Positions 26,778 to 34,466 of a stretch of 64,000 nt of DNA are shown here, in pieces (within the stretch, counting starts at the first letter, position 1; the number at the start of each line of letters is the position of its first letter). The notes under the pieces are model-generated. The model worked only from the letters and a program-made list of their open reading frames with translations, did not search any database and was not told where the DNA came from. The DNA is from Bin87 sp965204685 (GTDB lineage Bacteria > Chloroflexota > Dehalococcoidia > Lucifugimonadales > UBA3495). The position numbers and the translations under genes were made by a program. The DNA lies in assembly GCA_965204685.1 (NCBI GenBank), contig OZ242004.1:1488001-1552000 (forward strand). The letters are read 5' to 3'.

Positions 26778-26907
26778 GATTCTCACTCCTGCCGATTAGG
26801 CTACCGGCGCTGCAAACTAAGTCTGCCAGATTTTGTTGGGAGATATGTTCCAGTTTCACCCGAAAGGAAGCCGGTTGTTGTCGAGGTCCGGTTGCTTCCT
26901 TCTTCTG

Positions 26908-27273
26908 AGAAAGGCGAGGATGGTATGTAGATTTTCCAAAATCAGGATGGGTAGGGAGCAGTATGCCAATCAAGCCACACCTCGGGTTCATTGTTGTGTC
27001 CATGAGAGCGGCGCCAATCTCCCAATCGACAAACTTCCGCTGCTAAGTGCGAAGCCCGACCAAGACTACCGCCATAGTCGCTTCTGAAATGTACTCCTCT
27101 CGAATGCGTCGGAGAGTATCAGCCGTCGGCGAATTCGTCGATACGAATTCGCCGACATAGATCGACTTGTCAATTATTCGGTCCCCCATCAAACGGACGA
27201 AACGATCCTTCCACTCCTCGTCCAGGCCATGGTGTTACGAGATAAACGCTTTGTGTGGCTTGGTTTGGGCCAT
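26908..27273 (-). pseudogene. Decayed MTH538-type TIR gene
   Basis: From ATG 27273 the frame reads MAQTKPHKAFIS, TAA (27235-27237), HHGLDEEWKDRF, GDRIIDKSIYVGE, RIREEYISEATMAVVLVGLRT, TAG (27043-27045), QRKFVDWEIGAAL, and then NPRCGLIGILLPTHPDF. Without the two stops it aligns along its length with the intact gene at 30604-31173; the stops replace Tyr (SYHH) and Trp (TWRRK). After YHPRL the similarity is lost. It follows the decayed partner gene in the same order as the intact pair. Confidence 0.8.
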
Positions 27274-27303
27274 CTCTAGCATCCGGTCGCACTTCAAGGT
27301 CGG

Positions 27304-27756
27304 TCAAGTCTTCCACCCCGGCGATCTGTGCCAAAAGTCGATTGTAGTTGCGCAAGTCGCTTTGGAGGCCTCTAAGTCTTGCCTGAACTCAGTACGCTTC
27401 TCCGCGTCGCTAAGAGCTCCCGCCAATGATTGAGGATGCCACTTGGCGGTGAAGGGGCGGACTACTTGGTTCATTACGGGTATAGCGACTTTGCAGAAGG
27501 AAATGGCACTCCTGCCCCGGCGTCGGAGAATCTCTCTGGTAACCGGGAAAAGGGCATAAATGCTATCGAGAGCCGTCGACTCGTCACCACCCTCTGACGG
27601 AAGCAGCTGCGTGACAACCCTCAGCAGCATCTCGACGTATAGCTCCCAGGCTGCGTCTTGGTCGCTTTGATCGAAGGAGATTTCCACGTTGGCCCAAGCC
27701 GGGCCCAGCCACACCCTCTCCAACTGGAAATTGCTGAGCAATGACCCTAACTGCAC
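27304..27756 (-). pseudogene. Decayed partner gene of the MTH538-type TIR module
   Basis: A frame of 150 codons homologous to the 30102-30626 gene: AAWELYVEMLLR, ALDSIYALFPVTREILRR, VAIPVMNQVVRPFTAKWHP. Near the end (EFRQDLEASK) a one-base shift moves the matching sequence into another frame (SDLRNYNRLLAQIAGVEDLTDLE), which corresponds to DLLRQYAKLFTSVAEVPELTEE in the intact copy. That continuation overlaps the start of the decayed TIR gene, as the intact pair overlaps. So this is a former two-gene module, degraded in both genes. Confidence 0.75.
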
Positions 27757-27905
27757 TGAAACTGCCCCTATGCCGTATGCCTACTGTCAATATCCGAAGC
27801 CGGCATGTATCATTTTACCAGATAACATGCCCGACATCGTTGGCCTGGCTTCATCGTTAACGTAGACAAGGCGACGGGACCCAAGTGCCCGCCGCCCGGT
27901 ACTGC

Positions 27906-28187
27906 CTATCCATTCTTGGTCCTATTGTGGGGAGGGTTCTTTCCGCCGTGATTGTCCCGGTAGGTCTTGAGCCGGTTGGCTTCCCACCGCTCCGCCGCTC
28001 CCCGCGACATGGGCCGGGTTTCCGTTTGCAGCCGTCCGGATTTGCCATCAGTCTTGTGTTCCCCTGCTCTCCGACCGGGGTTGTTGGTGGTCCCCACGTA
28101 GTTGATCTTCCCGTTCCGTCCCCGCAGGGTGTATCCCCGCACACTGTCTCCCGACAGCCTTCCGCCGCCTCTTGTCCCTCTGGCCAT
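27906..28187 (-). CDS. Small GIY-YIG-like protein
   Basis: A 93-residue basic protein. After MARGTRGGGR it reads GYTLRGRNGKINYVGTTNNPGRRAGEH, the layout of a GIY-YIG nuclease core (the two strands with Tyr and Tyr-Val-Gly, then Arg), followed by SRGAAERWEANRLKTYRDNHGGKNP with a candidate metal-binding Glu. The family usually nicks DNA; such tiny versions occur in mobile DNA. ATG at 28187 has GGAGG six bases upstream. It is divergent from the XRE regulator and shares the intergenic control region with it. Confidence 0.65.
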   Translation of the reverse strand: MARGTRGGGRLSGDSVRGYTLRGRNGKINYVGTTNNPGRRAGEHKTDGKSGRLQTETRPMSRGAAERWEANRLKTYRDNHGGKNPPHNRTKNG

Positions 28188-28215
28188 TTCGGTCCTCCAT
28201 GTCAAGTGGGATGCG

Positions 28216-28261
28216 AATTCCTAATTAGGAATTGGACTATTATTCCACAATAGGATACAAT
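28216..28261 (+). promoter_or_regulatory. Palindromic operator and promoter of the XRE/ImmA pair
   Basis: A perfect 18-base palindrome AATTCCTAATTAGGAATT (28216-28233) overlaps a -35 TTGGAC (28232-28237). A -10 TACAAT (28256-28261) follows after 18 bases. A related imperfect element TATTCCACAATAGGATA lies between them. The start codon of the XRE gene is 35 bases downstream. The site is well placed for autorepression by the XRE protein and could also affect the divergent GIY-YIG gene. Confidence 0.65.
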
Positions 28262-28295
28262 TTGCAAGCAAGGAATCCAGATTGAGGAGGACGGT

Positions 28296-28637
28296 ATGCC
28301 TAGCGGAGCATTCGATGTCGAATCCTTCTATGCGGCGCTGGATTCTCACCGTCAGGCGAAGGGGCTGACTTGGAGGCAGGTGTCCGAACAATCCGGTGTG
28401 AGTCAGCCAACTCTCAGTCGCCTCTCCCAAGGCAAGCGCCCCGACGTTGACGGCCTGGCGCTACTCTTGGCTTGGTCCGGCTTGGACGCTGCTTTTTTCC
28501 TGCCCGGCTCTTCCTCACCTGAACCTTTGGCGCAGCTCACTGCCAACCTGCGCGCCGACCGTAATCTCACCCCCGAGAACGCCGCGGCCCTTGAGCAGAT
28601 CATACGGGTCGCATACCAGCAGTTCAGGAATGAGTAA
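28296..28637 (+). CDS. XRE-family transcriptional regulator
   Basis: A 113-residue Cro/CI-type repressor. The helix-turn-helix spans about residues 22-58 (LTWRQVSEQSGVSQPTLSRLSQGKRPDVDGLALLLAW). GGAGG lies close before the ATG. The gene overlaps the next one (TAATG), encoding an ImmA/IrrE-type peptidase. In such pairs the peptidase cleaves or inactivates the repressor after DNA damage or another signal, releasing nearby mobile or toxic genes. The operator candidate upstream fits self-control. Nearest likely targets are this operon and the divergent GIY-YIG gene. Confidence 0.85.
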   Translation: MPSGAFDVESFYAALDSHRQAKGLTWRQVSEQSGVSQPTLSRLSQGKRPDVDGLALLLAWSGLDAAFFLPGSSSPEPLAQLTANLRADRNLTPENAAALEQIIRVAYQQFRNE

Positions 28638-29230
28638 TGGTCAAGTTTCGGCATGGCTTCAAGGCCCGGGCAAACGACATTGCTTTGGGCCTTCGAAAAC
28701 AAGCGGGTCTGGCCGAGACTGCACCGCTTGACCCGCGGGACGTCTTCCAGCGCTTATCAGTTCAGATTGTCCCCCTCAGCGAATTTCGGAGCGTCTGCCC
28801 CTCACCAGCGCAGGTGCTGCTCTCTCATTCAGGCGGGTTCTCGGCCATGCTGCTTCCGGTAGGACAGGGCAAACGCATCGTCATCCATAACGATTCCCAC
28901 AGTTCGAGGCGACAGGTGAGCAACTTGGCTCACGAACTGGCTCACGTCTTATTGGCCCACCCCACAGAGTTGGTTTGCATGGGTGATTTAGGCCGGAGGG
29001 CCGACTCCCTGGTCGAGGATGAAGCCGCTTATTTGGGCGGTTGCATTCTTGTCCCGAATGAGGCCGCCTATCGTATTGCCTTCTCCGGCCTGGATGCACG
29101 CACGGCCGCGGACTGTTATGGAGTCAGCGAAGAGATGATCACCTACCGGTTGAGGATAAGCGGTGCTCTCAAGCGTGCTCGGCGTTCCGCTCGGTTAGAA
29201 AATCCCATCAAGACAACTAGAGGGCAGTAA
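28637..29230 (+). CDS. ImmA/IrrE-family metallo-endopeptidase
   Basis: A 197-residue protein with the zinc motif HELAH at residues 99-103 and a downstream acidic stretch LVEDEAAYLGG that supplies the third ligand. The family acts in the cytoplasm on its partner XRE repressor. The start overlaps the stop of the XRE gene by one base, so translation is coupled. The last 20 residues are basic and probably not part of the fold. Active-site residues are complete. Confidence 0.87.
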   Translation: MVKFRHGFKARANDIALGLRKQAGLAETAPLDPRDVFQRLSVQIVPLSEFRSVCPSPAQVLLSHSGGFSAMLLPVGQGKRIVIHNDSHSSRRQVSNLAHELAHVLLAHPTELVCMGDLGRRADSLVEDEAAYLGGCILVPNEAAYRIAFSGLDARTAADCYGVSEEMITYRLRISGALKRARRSARLENPIKTTRGQ

Positions 29231-29542
29231 GTTAGTGGGCAGAGAGGGAGCCCGGAAGGTGGTTAGTGCAATGGCGGCCTACCGGCGCCACAACATGACT
29301 GATGCCGTTTGGGGTTCGGCTGAAACCGCGCGTTCTGGAAGAACAGCGGAAGATAAGCCAACCAATTCATGACAGCCGGCATTTTATCGACGCCGATGTC
29401 GGCTTCTGCCCGCTCAATCAGACCGTTGATATCTGTACCTCCCACCGGAAAGTTCACCGCACCATAGGCTAAGGTATCAACTAACGTGGCCAGCTCTTGG
29501 GGTATAAATTGGTGCATGAGATAGCGAGGTGACCGAAAGAAA
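29231..29542. other. No supported gene
   Basis: About 310 bases before the next TIR gene. A minus-strand frame (29263-29568) contains ELATLVDTLAYGAVNFPVGG and AVMNWLAYLPLFFQ, which looks more protein-like than chance. It overlaps the TIR start and has no ribosome site or family, so I do not call it. The 15 bases CCTCCCACCGGAAAG here recur at 31259-31273 near the end of the module. Confidence 0.35.
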
Positions 29543-30010
29543 ATGGCGATAACATACGGACGGAACATGGCCAGGTTGGGGGTGGCTCGTCAATTGGCGT
29601 CCACCGTCCTGATGAAGGCTTACACGCCTCACAACCAACAATCGGATGTTTTCGTGTCATACCAGCACAGTGACCAAGCTACGGCACTAGGCCTGGCGAA
29701 AGAGCTCTCAGACTCGGAGTGGGACGTGTTTATTGACGTCCATGACGATTCGCTGTTTCCGGGGGACAACCACGTCGATGAAGCCCTAGTAGAAGCAATA
29801 GGCAACGCGGCCACGATGCTCATCGTGGTTTCTGACAACACGCAAGGCTCATGGTGGGTCCCTTGGGAAATAGGGGTCTCGACCCCTTCCGGCAAACCCA
29901 GAGCCCTTTATAAGCCAACGGCACATCGGGCACTACCCACTTACCTCGACAAATTGGAGCGGTTACAAGGTCCATCGTCAGCAAAGGTCTGGCTAATAAG
30001 GAACAGATAG
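29543..30010 (+). CDS. TIR-domain protein
   Basis: A 155-residue TIR protein. SDVFVSYQHSDQ (34-45) is the first strand, DVFIDVHDDSLFPGD the second region, and GSWWVPWEIGV (102-112) carries the presumed catalytic E109. It resembles the tandem TIR genes at the window start more than the MTH538-type ones. ATG at 29543 has GAGGTG about ten bases upstream; ATGs at 29567 and 29612 are alternatives. It lies 91 bases upstream of the intact two-gene module and on the same strand, so all three may be expressed together. Confidence 0.75.
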   Translation: MAITYGRNMARLGVARQLASTVLMKAYTPHNQQSDVFVSYQHSDQATALGLAKELSDSEWDVFIDVHDDSLFPGDNHVDEALVEAIGNAATMLIVVSDNTQGSWWVPWEIGVSTPSGKPRALYKPTAHRALPTYLDKLERLQGPSSAKVWLIRNR

Positions 30011-30101
30011 AGGATTCGGCGCTAACCTACCATCCTCGGGATAGCCAAACCGTCGGGCGGCGCGCGTGAAGTATTTGTAAGCCAAAAGGAGGTATCCAGC
30101 A

Positions 30102-30626
30102 TTGCCAAGGTTGACCAACGTGAGGATCGATTTCAAGGTGCCGGGATTCGGCGGAATCTCCGGTACCTGGGAACCGGACGAGTCGGAAATAAAGGCTGCG
30201 TGGGAACTCTACGTTGAAATGGCCACGAGAACGCCCTTAGGAGGGTTCTCACCTCAGGACGGGTCGGTACGCGAAGCGCTGAATTCCATCTATTCTCTCT
30301 TCGACACCACCCGGACCATTCTACGTAGTTATGGACCGGCCGTGGCCCGTCCCAAGGGCGGACTGGAACTCTCCTTCGGGTATCTGGCCGTCTCGATGCT
30401 CAACCATGTGTTGCGCCCCCTCCTTACCGAATGGCACCCGCGATTGCAGCAGTGGGAACGCGAGAACCCGAACTTGAACGAGATGGAGTGGGCTGGTCGC
30501 GGCGATTTCTGGGAGGACCTTGGTGGAACCGAAGACCTGCTTCGCCAGTATGCCAAGCTCTTCACGTCAGTAGCGGAGGTCCCGGAACTAACGGAGGAAA
30601 TGAATGGTCAGAGCCCGGCACCATAA
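30102..30626 (+). CDS. Helical partner protein of the MTH538-type TIR module
   Basis: A 174-residue protein of no family known to me. It is probably mostly helical: AAWELYVEMATR, REALNSIYSLFDTTRTILRSYG, LAVSMLNHVLRPLLTEWHPRLQQWE, and a C-terminal helix LLRQYAKLFTSVAEVPELTEE. No catalytic motif is visible. It overlaps the next gene by 23 bases. A homologue sits in the same position before a decayed TIR gene at 27304-27756, so the pairing is conserved within the window. Inference: antitoxin, adaptor or sensor for the TIR effector. The start is not ATG by eye (an in-frame TTG or nearby codon), after AAAGGAGG. Confidence 0.7.
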   Translation: MPRLTNVRIDFKVPGFGGISGTWEPDESEIKAAWELYVEMATRTPLGGFSPQDGSVREALNSIYSLFDTTRTILRSYGPAVARPKGGLELSFGYLAVSMLNHVLRPLLTEWHPRLQQWERENPNLNEMEWAGRGDFWEDLGGTEDLLRQYAKLFTSVAEVPELTEEMNGQSPAP

Positions 30627-31173
30627 GGTATTTGTCAGCTACCATCACGAAAACGACGAGCAGCATCGCGATAGCTTCGAGAGGGCCTTTGCCGATGTCT
30701 ACAACATTATGGATTCCAGGTCGGTCAGGATTGGGGGCATTCCCATCGGTCTAAATACTGACGAGGTAGCCCGCCGAATCCGGGATGATTACCTCAAGGA
30801 TGCAACCGTAACAGTCGTGCTGATCGGAGAGGATACCTGGAGGAGGAAACACGTGGACTGGGAAATTGCCGCAACCGTTCGCGACACGGATGCCAACCAT
30901 AGGGGCGGACTGATCGGTATCTTGTTGCCGTCACACCCCTCGTTCAGAAGCGACCATTACTACCCGTACACGATTCCACCCCGCCTCCACTACAACGTAG
31001 ACTGTGGCTTTGCCAAGGTCTACAAGTGGAGCGATTCTCCTAACGCTGTATCCAACTGGATCGATGAGGCTTTCAATCGCCGGAAAAGCGTCCAACCGGA
31101 CAATGGTTTTGTCCGGTTCAGAAAGAACCGAAAGGGCCCTCGCTGGTACCCGCAAAGGAGCAATTCGCAGTAG
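30604..31173 (+). CDS. MTH538-type TIR-like protein
   Basis: A 189-residue protein. It has HHKVFVSYHHENDEQ (6-20), ARRIRDDYLKDATVTVVLIGEDTW (56-79), RRKHVDWEIAA with E87 at the catalytic position, and GGLIGILLPSHPSF. This is the DUF1863/MTH538 version of the TIR fold, the group that includes Thoeris ThsB. GGAGGA lies seven bases before the ATG, inside the end of the partner gene. A decayed homologue lies at 26908-27273. A short basic tail ends the protein. Likely role: NAD+-using effector or signal producer in defence; which of these cannot be told from sequence. Confidence 0.82.
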   Translation: MVRARHHKVFVSYHHENDEQHRDSFERAFADVYNIMDSRSVRIGGIPIGLNTDEVARRIRDDYLKDATVTVVLIGEDTWRRKHVDWEIAATVRDTDANHRGGLIGILLPSHPSFRSDHYYPYTIPPRLHYNVDCGFAKVYKWSDSPNAVSNWIDEAFNRRKSVQPDNGFVRFRKNRKGPRWYPQRSNSQ

Positions 31174-31405
31174 AGCGCTAGCCAACCATGTTCAAGTTGC
31201 TGCCTTCATCGAGAGCGTGACTGGCGACCCATCGAACCGGGACTTCTTATAGCAGGACCTCCCACCGGAAAGATCGCAATACGGCACACTAAGAACCCCT
31301 AACAAAATGGGTTGCTAATCCATAATCAGGCGGCTAATCTCGCGGTAAGACAGGATCGTAGCGGTGGGCTGGCGCCGTATCTGCGGCAGTGGGAGGGGGT
31401 GTCCG

Positions 31406-31813
31406 ATGGCGAAACCTTTGGTAAGCGACGAATTATGGGAGATCGTACAGCCGCTGCTGCCCGCCCCCAAACCCCGGCGGTTCCGCAATCCGGGACGCCA
31501 GCGCATCGACGACCGCAAGGCGCTGACCGGCATACTGTTCGTATTGAAGAGCGGCATTCCCCCGTATCAAGTACGGGGCAGGCTCTGGGAAATGCTGCCC
31601 CAGGAAATGGGATGCGGTTCGGGGATGACCTGCTGGCGTCGGCTGCGGGATTGGCAGCAGGCGGGAGTGTGGGCAAAGCTCCATGAAACGCTGTTGTCCA
31701 GATTGCACGGAGCGGACCAGCTGGACTGGTCACGGGCTTGCGTGGACAGCGCGTCAGTGCGTGCCGTGGGGAGCGGGGAAAAAGACCGGCCCCAATCCTA
31801 CGGACCGAGGTAA
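31406..31813 (+). CDS. IS5-family transposase, orfA (copy 2)
   Basis: Almost identical to orfA of copy 1; the visible changes are in LHETLLS and SVRAVGSGEK. It has the same start motif MAKPLVSDELWE and the same extra PYQVRGRL encoded by the palindromic repeat at 31560-31586. The +1 overlap with orfB is retained at GGGGAAAAAG. Confidence 0.85.
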   Translation: MAKPLVSDELWEIVQPLLPAPKPRRFRNPGRQRIDDRKALTGILFVLKSGIPPYQVRGRLWEMLPQEMGCGSGMTCWRRLRDWQQAGVWAKLHETLLSRLHGADQLDWSRACVDSASVRAVGSGEKDRPQSYGPR

Positions 31814-32240
31814 GCCGGGGAGCAAGCATCACATGCTCACCGAAGCCAATGGAACGCCGCTGTCGGCCATCCTGACCGGCGCCAATCGCCACGACGTGAC
31901 GCAGTTGCTGCCCTTGGTGGACGCCGTGCCGCCGGTGCGAGGTCAACGGGGCCGACCCCGTCGCCGGCCCCAGCGGCTGTACGCCGACCGGGCGTATGAC
32001 TCGCGGCGGCATCGCCAGGAACTGCGGGCGCGGCACATCGCGCCCGCCCTGGCCCGGCGGGGCGCCGAACACGGCAGCGGGCTGGGAGTGCACCGCTGGG
32101 TGGTGGAGCGGACCCTGGGGTGGTTGCACCAGTTCCGCCGGCTGCGGGTGCGCTACGAGCGCCGCGCTGACATCCATGAAGTCTTCCTGTCCCTGGGCTG
32201 CTCAATCATCTGCTTCCGACGCTTGACCTCTTTATGTTAG
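31683..32240 (+). CDS. IS5-family transposase, orfB (copy 2)
   Basis: C-terminal transposase half, read by frame change from orfA. It retains YADRAYDSRRHR and VHRWVVERTLGW with the catalytic Asp and Glu. A handful of substitutions separate it from copy 1 (for example SAILTGANR, HIAPALARR, IHEVFLSLG). No stop or frameshift interrupts it, so it is potentially active. Confidence 0.85.
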   Translation: MKRCCPDCTERTSWTGHGLAWTARQCVPWGAGKKTGPNPTDRGKPGSKHHMLTEANGTPLSAILTGANRHDVTQLLPLVDAVPPVRGQRGRPRRRPQRLYADRAYDSRRHRQELRARHIAPALARRGAEHGSGLGVHRWVVERTLGWLHQFRRLRVRYERRADIHEVFLSLGCSIICFRRLTSLC

Positions 32241-32254
32241 GGGCTCTAAGTCCA

Positions 32255-32650
32255 CTATCGGCGCTTTGGCCACCAGTATTCGCCAGTGAGCAGGATGTGG
32301 AACCACCCAAGGGGAGAGATGTAGGCCAAGAGCTCGGGCTCAACGGTCAATCCGGCATGGTTCCTCTGTCTGACCGCCTCACCAAGATGCGCGGTATTCC
32401 AGCAAATCATGATAGCAGCGAGCAGGTTGAGCCCATCCGTGCCGTAGTGCTGCCCTCGCTGGAGCGGTCGTGGATTTCGCCCTGGCGTGCGATGATGGGC
32501 CTCGTCTTTGTTCAGGCCGGTGTTGGCTCGGCACTGCATATCGGCGTCGAGCTCCCTTTTTGCCGCAGATATTGAGGCGACACCTTGCGCAGTCGAGACC
32601 AAGGGGCTTTTCTCCGGGACCAAAGCAAACATCGAGGAGTTGCTGACCAA
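32255..32650 (-). pseudogene. Tn3-family transposase C-terminal relic
   Basis: The end of a Tn3-type TnpA is clear: GLNLLAAIMICWNTAHLGEAV, then LLAYISPLGWFHILLTGEYWWPK. Further upstream NTGLNKDEAHH fits the conserved AGLNKGEA block, but the stretch between (RTPGRNPRPLQRGQHYG) is out of frame with the family. The N-terminal 85 percent of the protein is missing. It abuts the right end of the insertion sequence, which may have removed the rest. Confidence 0.75.
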
Positions 32651-32727
32651 GCTGGCGCCGACAGGTGCGGCTAAGTCACCGTGGGGGACCAGCGCGCTAG
32701 TGGATTTCGATATGATCGGCTTTAGTT

Positions 32728-33231
32728 GTGCTGGTCATGCGGGTAACGATGTCCATCCATGACTATGCGCGCGTCGAATCAATTACCCCACGGCCTGCAA
32801 CATTCTGCTATCATCGATTCATAAGTTGCTCAGTCGAGCGGTCAGGGTTCTGGGGAACCCCCGAGCTGATAGGGCTTTTGGTAATCGTCGTTGGTCTCAC
32901 CATCCTCCACATTTCGTCGCCCACATCCGAAGGTTCGATTCCTAAAGATAAAGTGACAACACCCGTCCAGGGCAATCCTGACCGAGGTACTATGGAGGTG
33001 ATTATGGAGCTAGCGATTTCGCACGTGGTCAACCATATTCTACGAGCAATCAAGGATGCTGGGACCATCACGGCGGCTGGAGCCCTGTCCGCTCGACTGA
33101 ACAACTCGCCCGTTGCCACCCCATGTACACCCCGACTGGCTTGGCGGATGATATCGGGCTGTGGCGTTCGTCGACGCTACGGGGGCAACCGCTCGCCGGC
33201 GGCGTCCAACATATCCGGCCGGCGGGTGTAA
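32728..33231 (+). CDS. Uncertain frame with one membrane helix
   Basis: A 167-codon frame. Only the middle looks protein-like: a membrane helix TPELIGLLVIVVGLTILHI and a following polar part PTSEGSIPKDKV, then MELAISHVVNHILRAIKDAG. The first 40 and last 45 residues look like chance translation. It may be a broken small membrane-protein gene. No ribosome site was found. Confidence 0.25.
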   Translation: MLVMRVTMSIHDYARVESITPRPATFCYHRFISCSVERSGFWGTPELIGLLVIVVGLTILHISSPTSEGSIPKDKVTTPVQGNPDRGTMEVIMELAISHVVNHILRAIKDAGTITAAGALSARLNNSPVATPCTPRLAWRMISGCGVRRRYGGNRSPAASNISGRRV

Positions 33232-33668
33232 CTCATGCTGGTGATGTCGTCGCTCGATGACTACGCCCACACGCCGCACAATGCCAAGAGAACGAATACG
33301 GCACAACAGGCGGTGTGGGAGTAGGCTTGCCGTAAGCGCTGGCGGGCACTGCTGCTGATCATCTGAGCCAAGCTGGAAGCGGTAGAGTCGGGCATCACTA
33401 CTTACCCTAATCCACCGAAGGGATACCCCGGGGATGGTCCGACGCGGGACAAGAGGTTAGGGAACGGGTTGTCGGGGGCTTGATGTCGGTGAGATGGACG
33501 ATGCGGAGTGTGGCTGCCACGCCAAAGGGATGTTGACGGTCCGTGGCGCCGGCGATGGGAGCGATTTTCAGCACAAATCGCCGGCGGAGACCGTCAGGGG
33601 TCCAGCCCGGGCGCTGATTGTCCCGGCGAGGGGCGTCATGGTGGACAGGTCAAACGCCGAGGGCGGCG
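33232..33668. other. No gene seen
   Basis: About 440 bases between the uncertain frame and the IS1380 relic. Open frames are short and unremarkable. Probably debris from several insertions. Confidence 0.4.
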
Positions 33669-34451
33669 TCAGGAAGGCAGTGGCAGGGCGCTGCCGAACT
33701 GATTTCGCCAGGACCAGTCTTGGGGGAGATACAGGGTGAGGCGGCGTGTCTTGCGGGTTATGCGTCCGGCCAGGGAGAAGAAGCGTCGTCGCAAGGTCTC
33801 GGTGGTTGCCGCCGACTCACCCAGACCGATGCGTATGGTCCAGCGGGCCAAGTTATGCGCCATCACCTGTACTGCCAGCCGGGCGGCGTTGGCGGAAAAA
33901 CGTCCTGATGGTAGGTGGTTGATCCCCACGCCGTAATTCAGGTCGCGGATGGCGTTTTCGATCTCGGCGTGGCGGCGATGGTCGGCCCCCAGTTCCATGG
34001 TGTCGCCCTCACGGTCGGTGATGACAGCGTGATGGTTATAGGTGGTAAAGAGCGCCGGTTGAGAGTTGGGCGTAGGTTTCACTCGCCGGACCATGAGCCC
34101 CGCCGGCACAGCGTCGGGTTCACTGGCGAAGGGAGTGTAGCTGGTCCAGGCCACGTCTGTGGTGCCTTCCATCCAGTACGAGGTAGGCGTCCAGTCATCG
34201 TCGGATATGGCCTCGATGATGACTGGACGCCTTGGTGCTCGCGGACCGTGATGGAGAAGCGAACGCTCGTCTTCCGGCAGGCGGCTACGATGGGATGGCT
34301 GCAAAAGCCGCTGTCGGCTCGGAAAGTCAATGGTCTGGTGGCGCCGGCGTAGCGCACTCGGCTGATGGTCTCACGCAGGAAATTGGCGGCGACCCGAGTC
34401 TGCCTGAGACGGACAGGCTCGTCCCTTGCGCAGCCTGTCCATCATCACGTC
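33669..34451 (-). pseudogene. IS1380 transposase relic, C-terminal half
   Basis: Beginning at about 34451 the pieces MDRLRKGRA, ANFLRETISRVRYAGA, FRADSGFCSHPIVAACRK and FSITVREHQ are followed, in another frame, by VIIEAISDDDWTPTSYWMEGT, HRRHAEIENAIRDLNYG and LAVQVMAHNLARW. This is the C-terminal half of an IS1380 transposase, broken by at least two frameshifts. The matching N-terminal half lies at 36674-37145 on the opposite strand. Confidence 0.8.
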
Positions 34452-34466
34452 TAGACATGGTCCCAT

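Larger units (their letters stand above)
31293..32246 (+). mobile_element. IS5-family (IS427-type) insertion sequence, copy 2
   Basis: The same 954-base length, orientation and layout as 2083-3036. The left end GAACCCCTAACA is identical; the right end has a few changes (GGGGCTC instead of GGGGTTC). TAA flanks both ends (31290-31292 and 32247-32249). Most differences from copy 1 fall in orfB, so the copies are not brand-new duplicates of each other. It separates the TIR module from a Tn3 relic. Confidence 0.92.

Noticed and set aside
29263..29568. Minus-strand 101-codon frame with natural-looking composition
   Set aside because: It overlaps the start of a TIR gene, has no ribosome site or family, and could not be linked to a neighbour.
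2083..32246. The segment as a true composite transposon
   Set aside because: Each IS copy has its own target duplication (TTA and TAA), which points to independent insertions; there is no shared duplication outside the pair.
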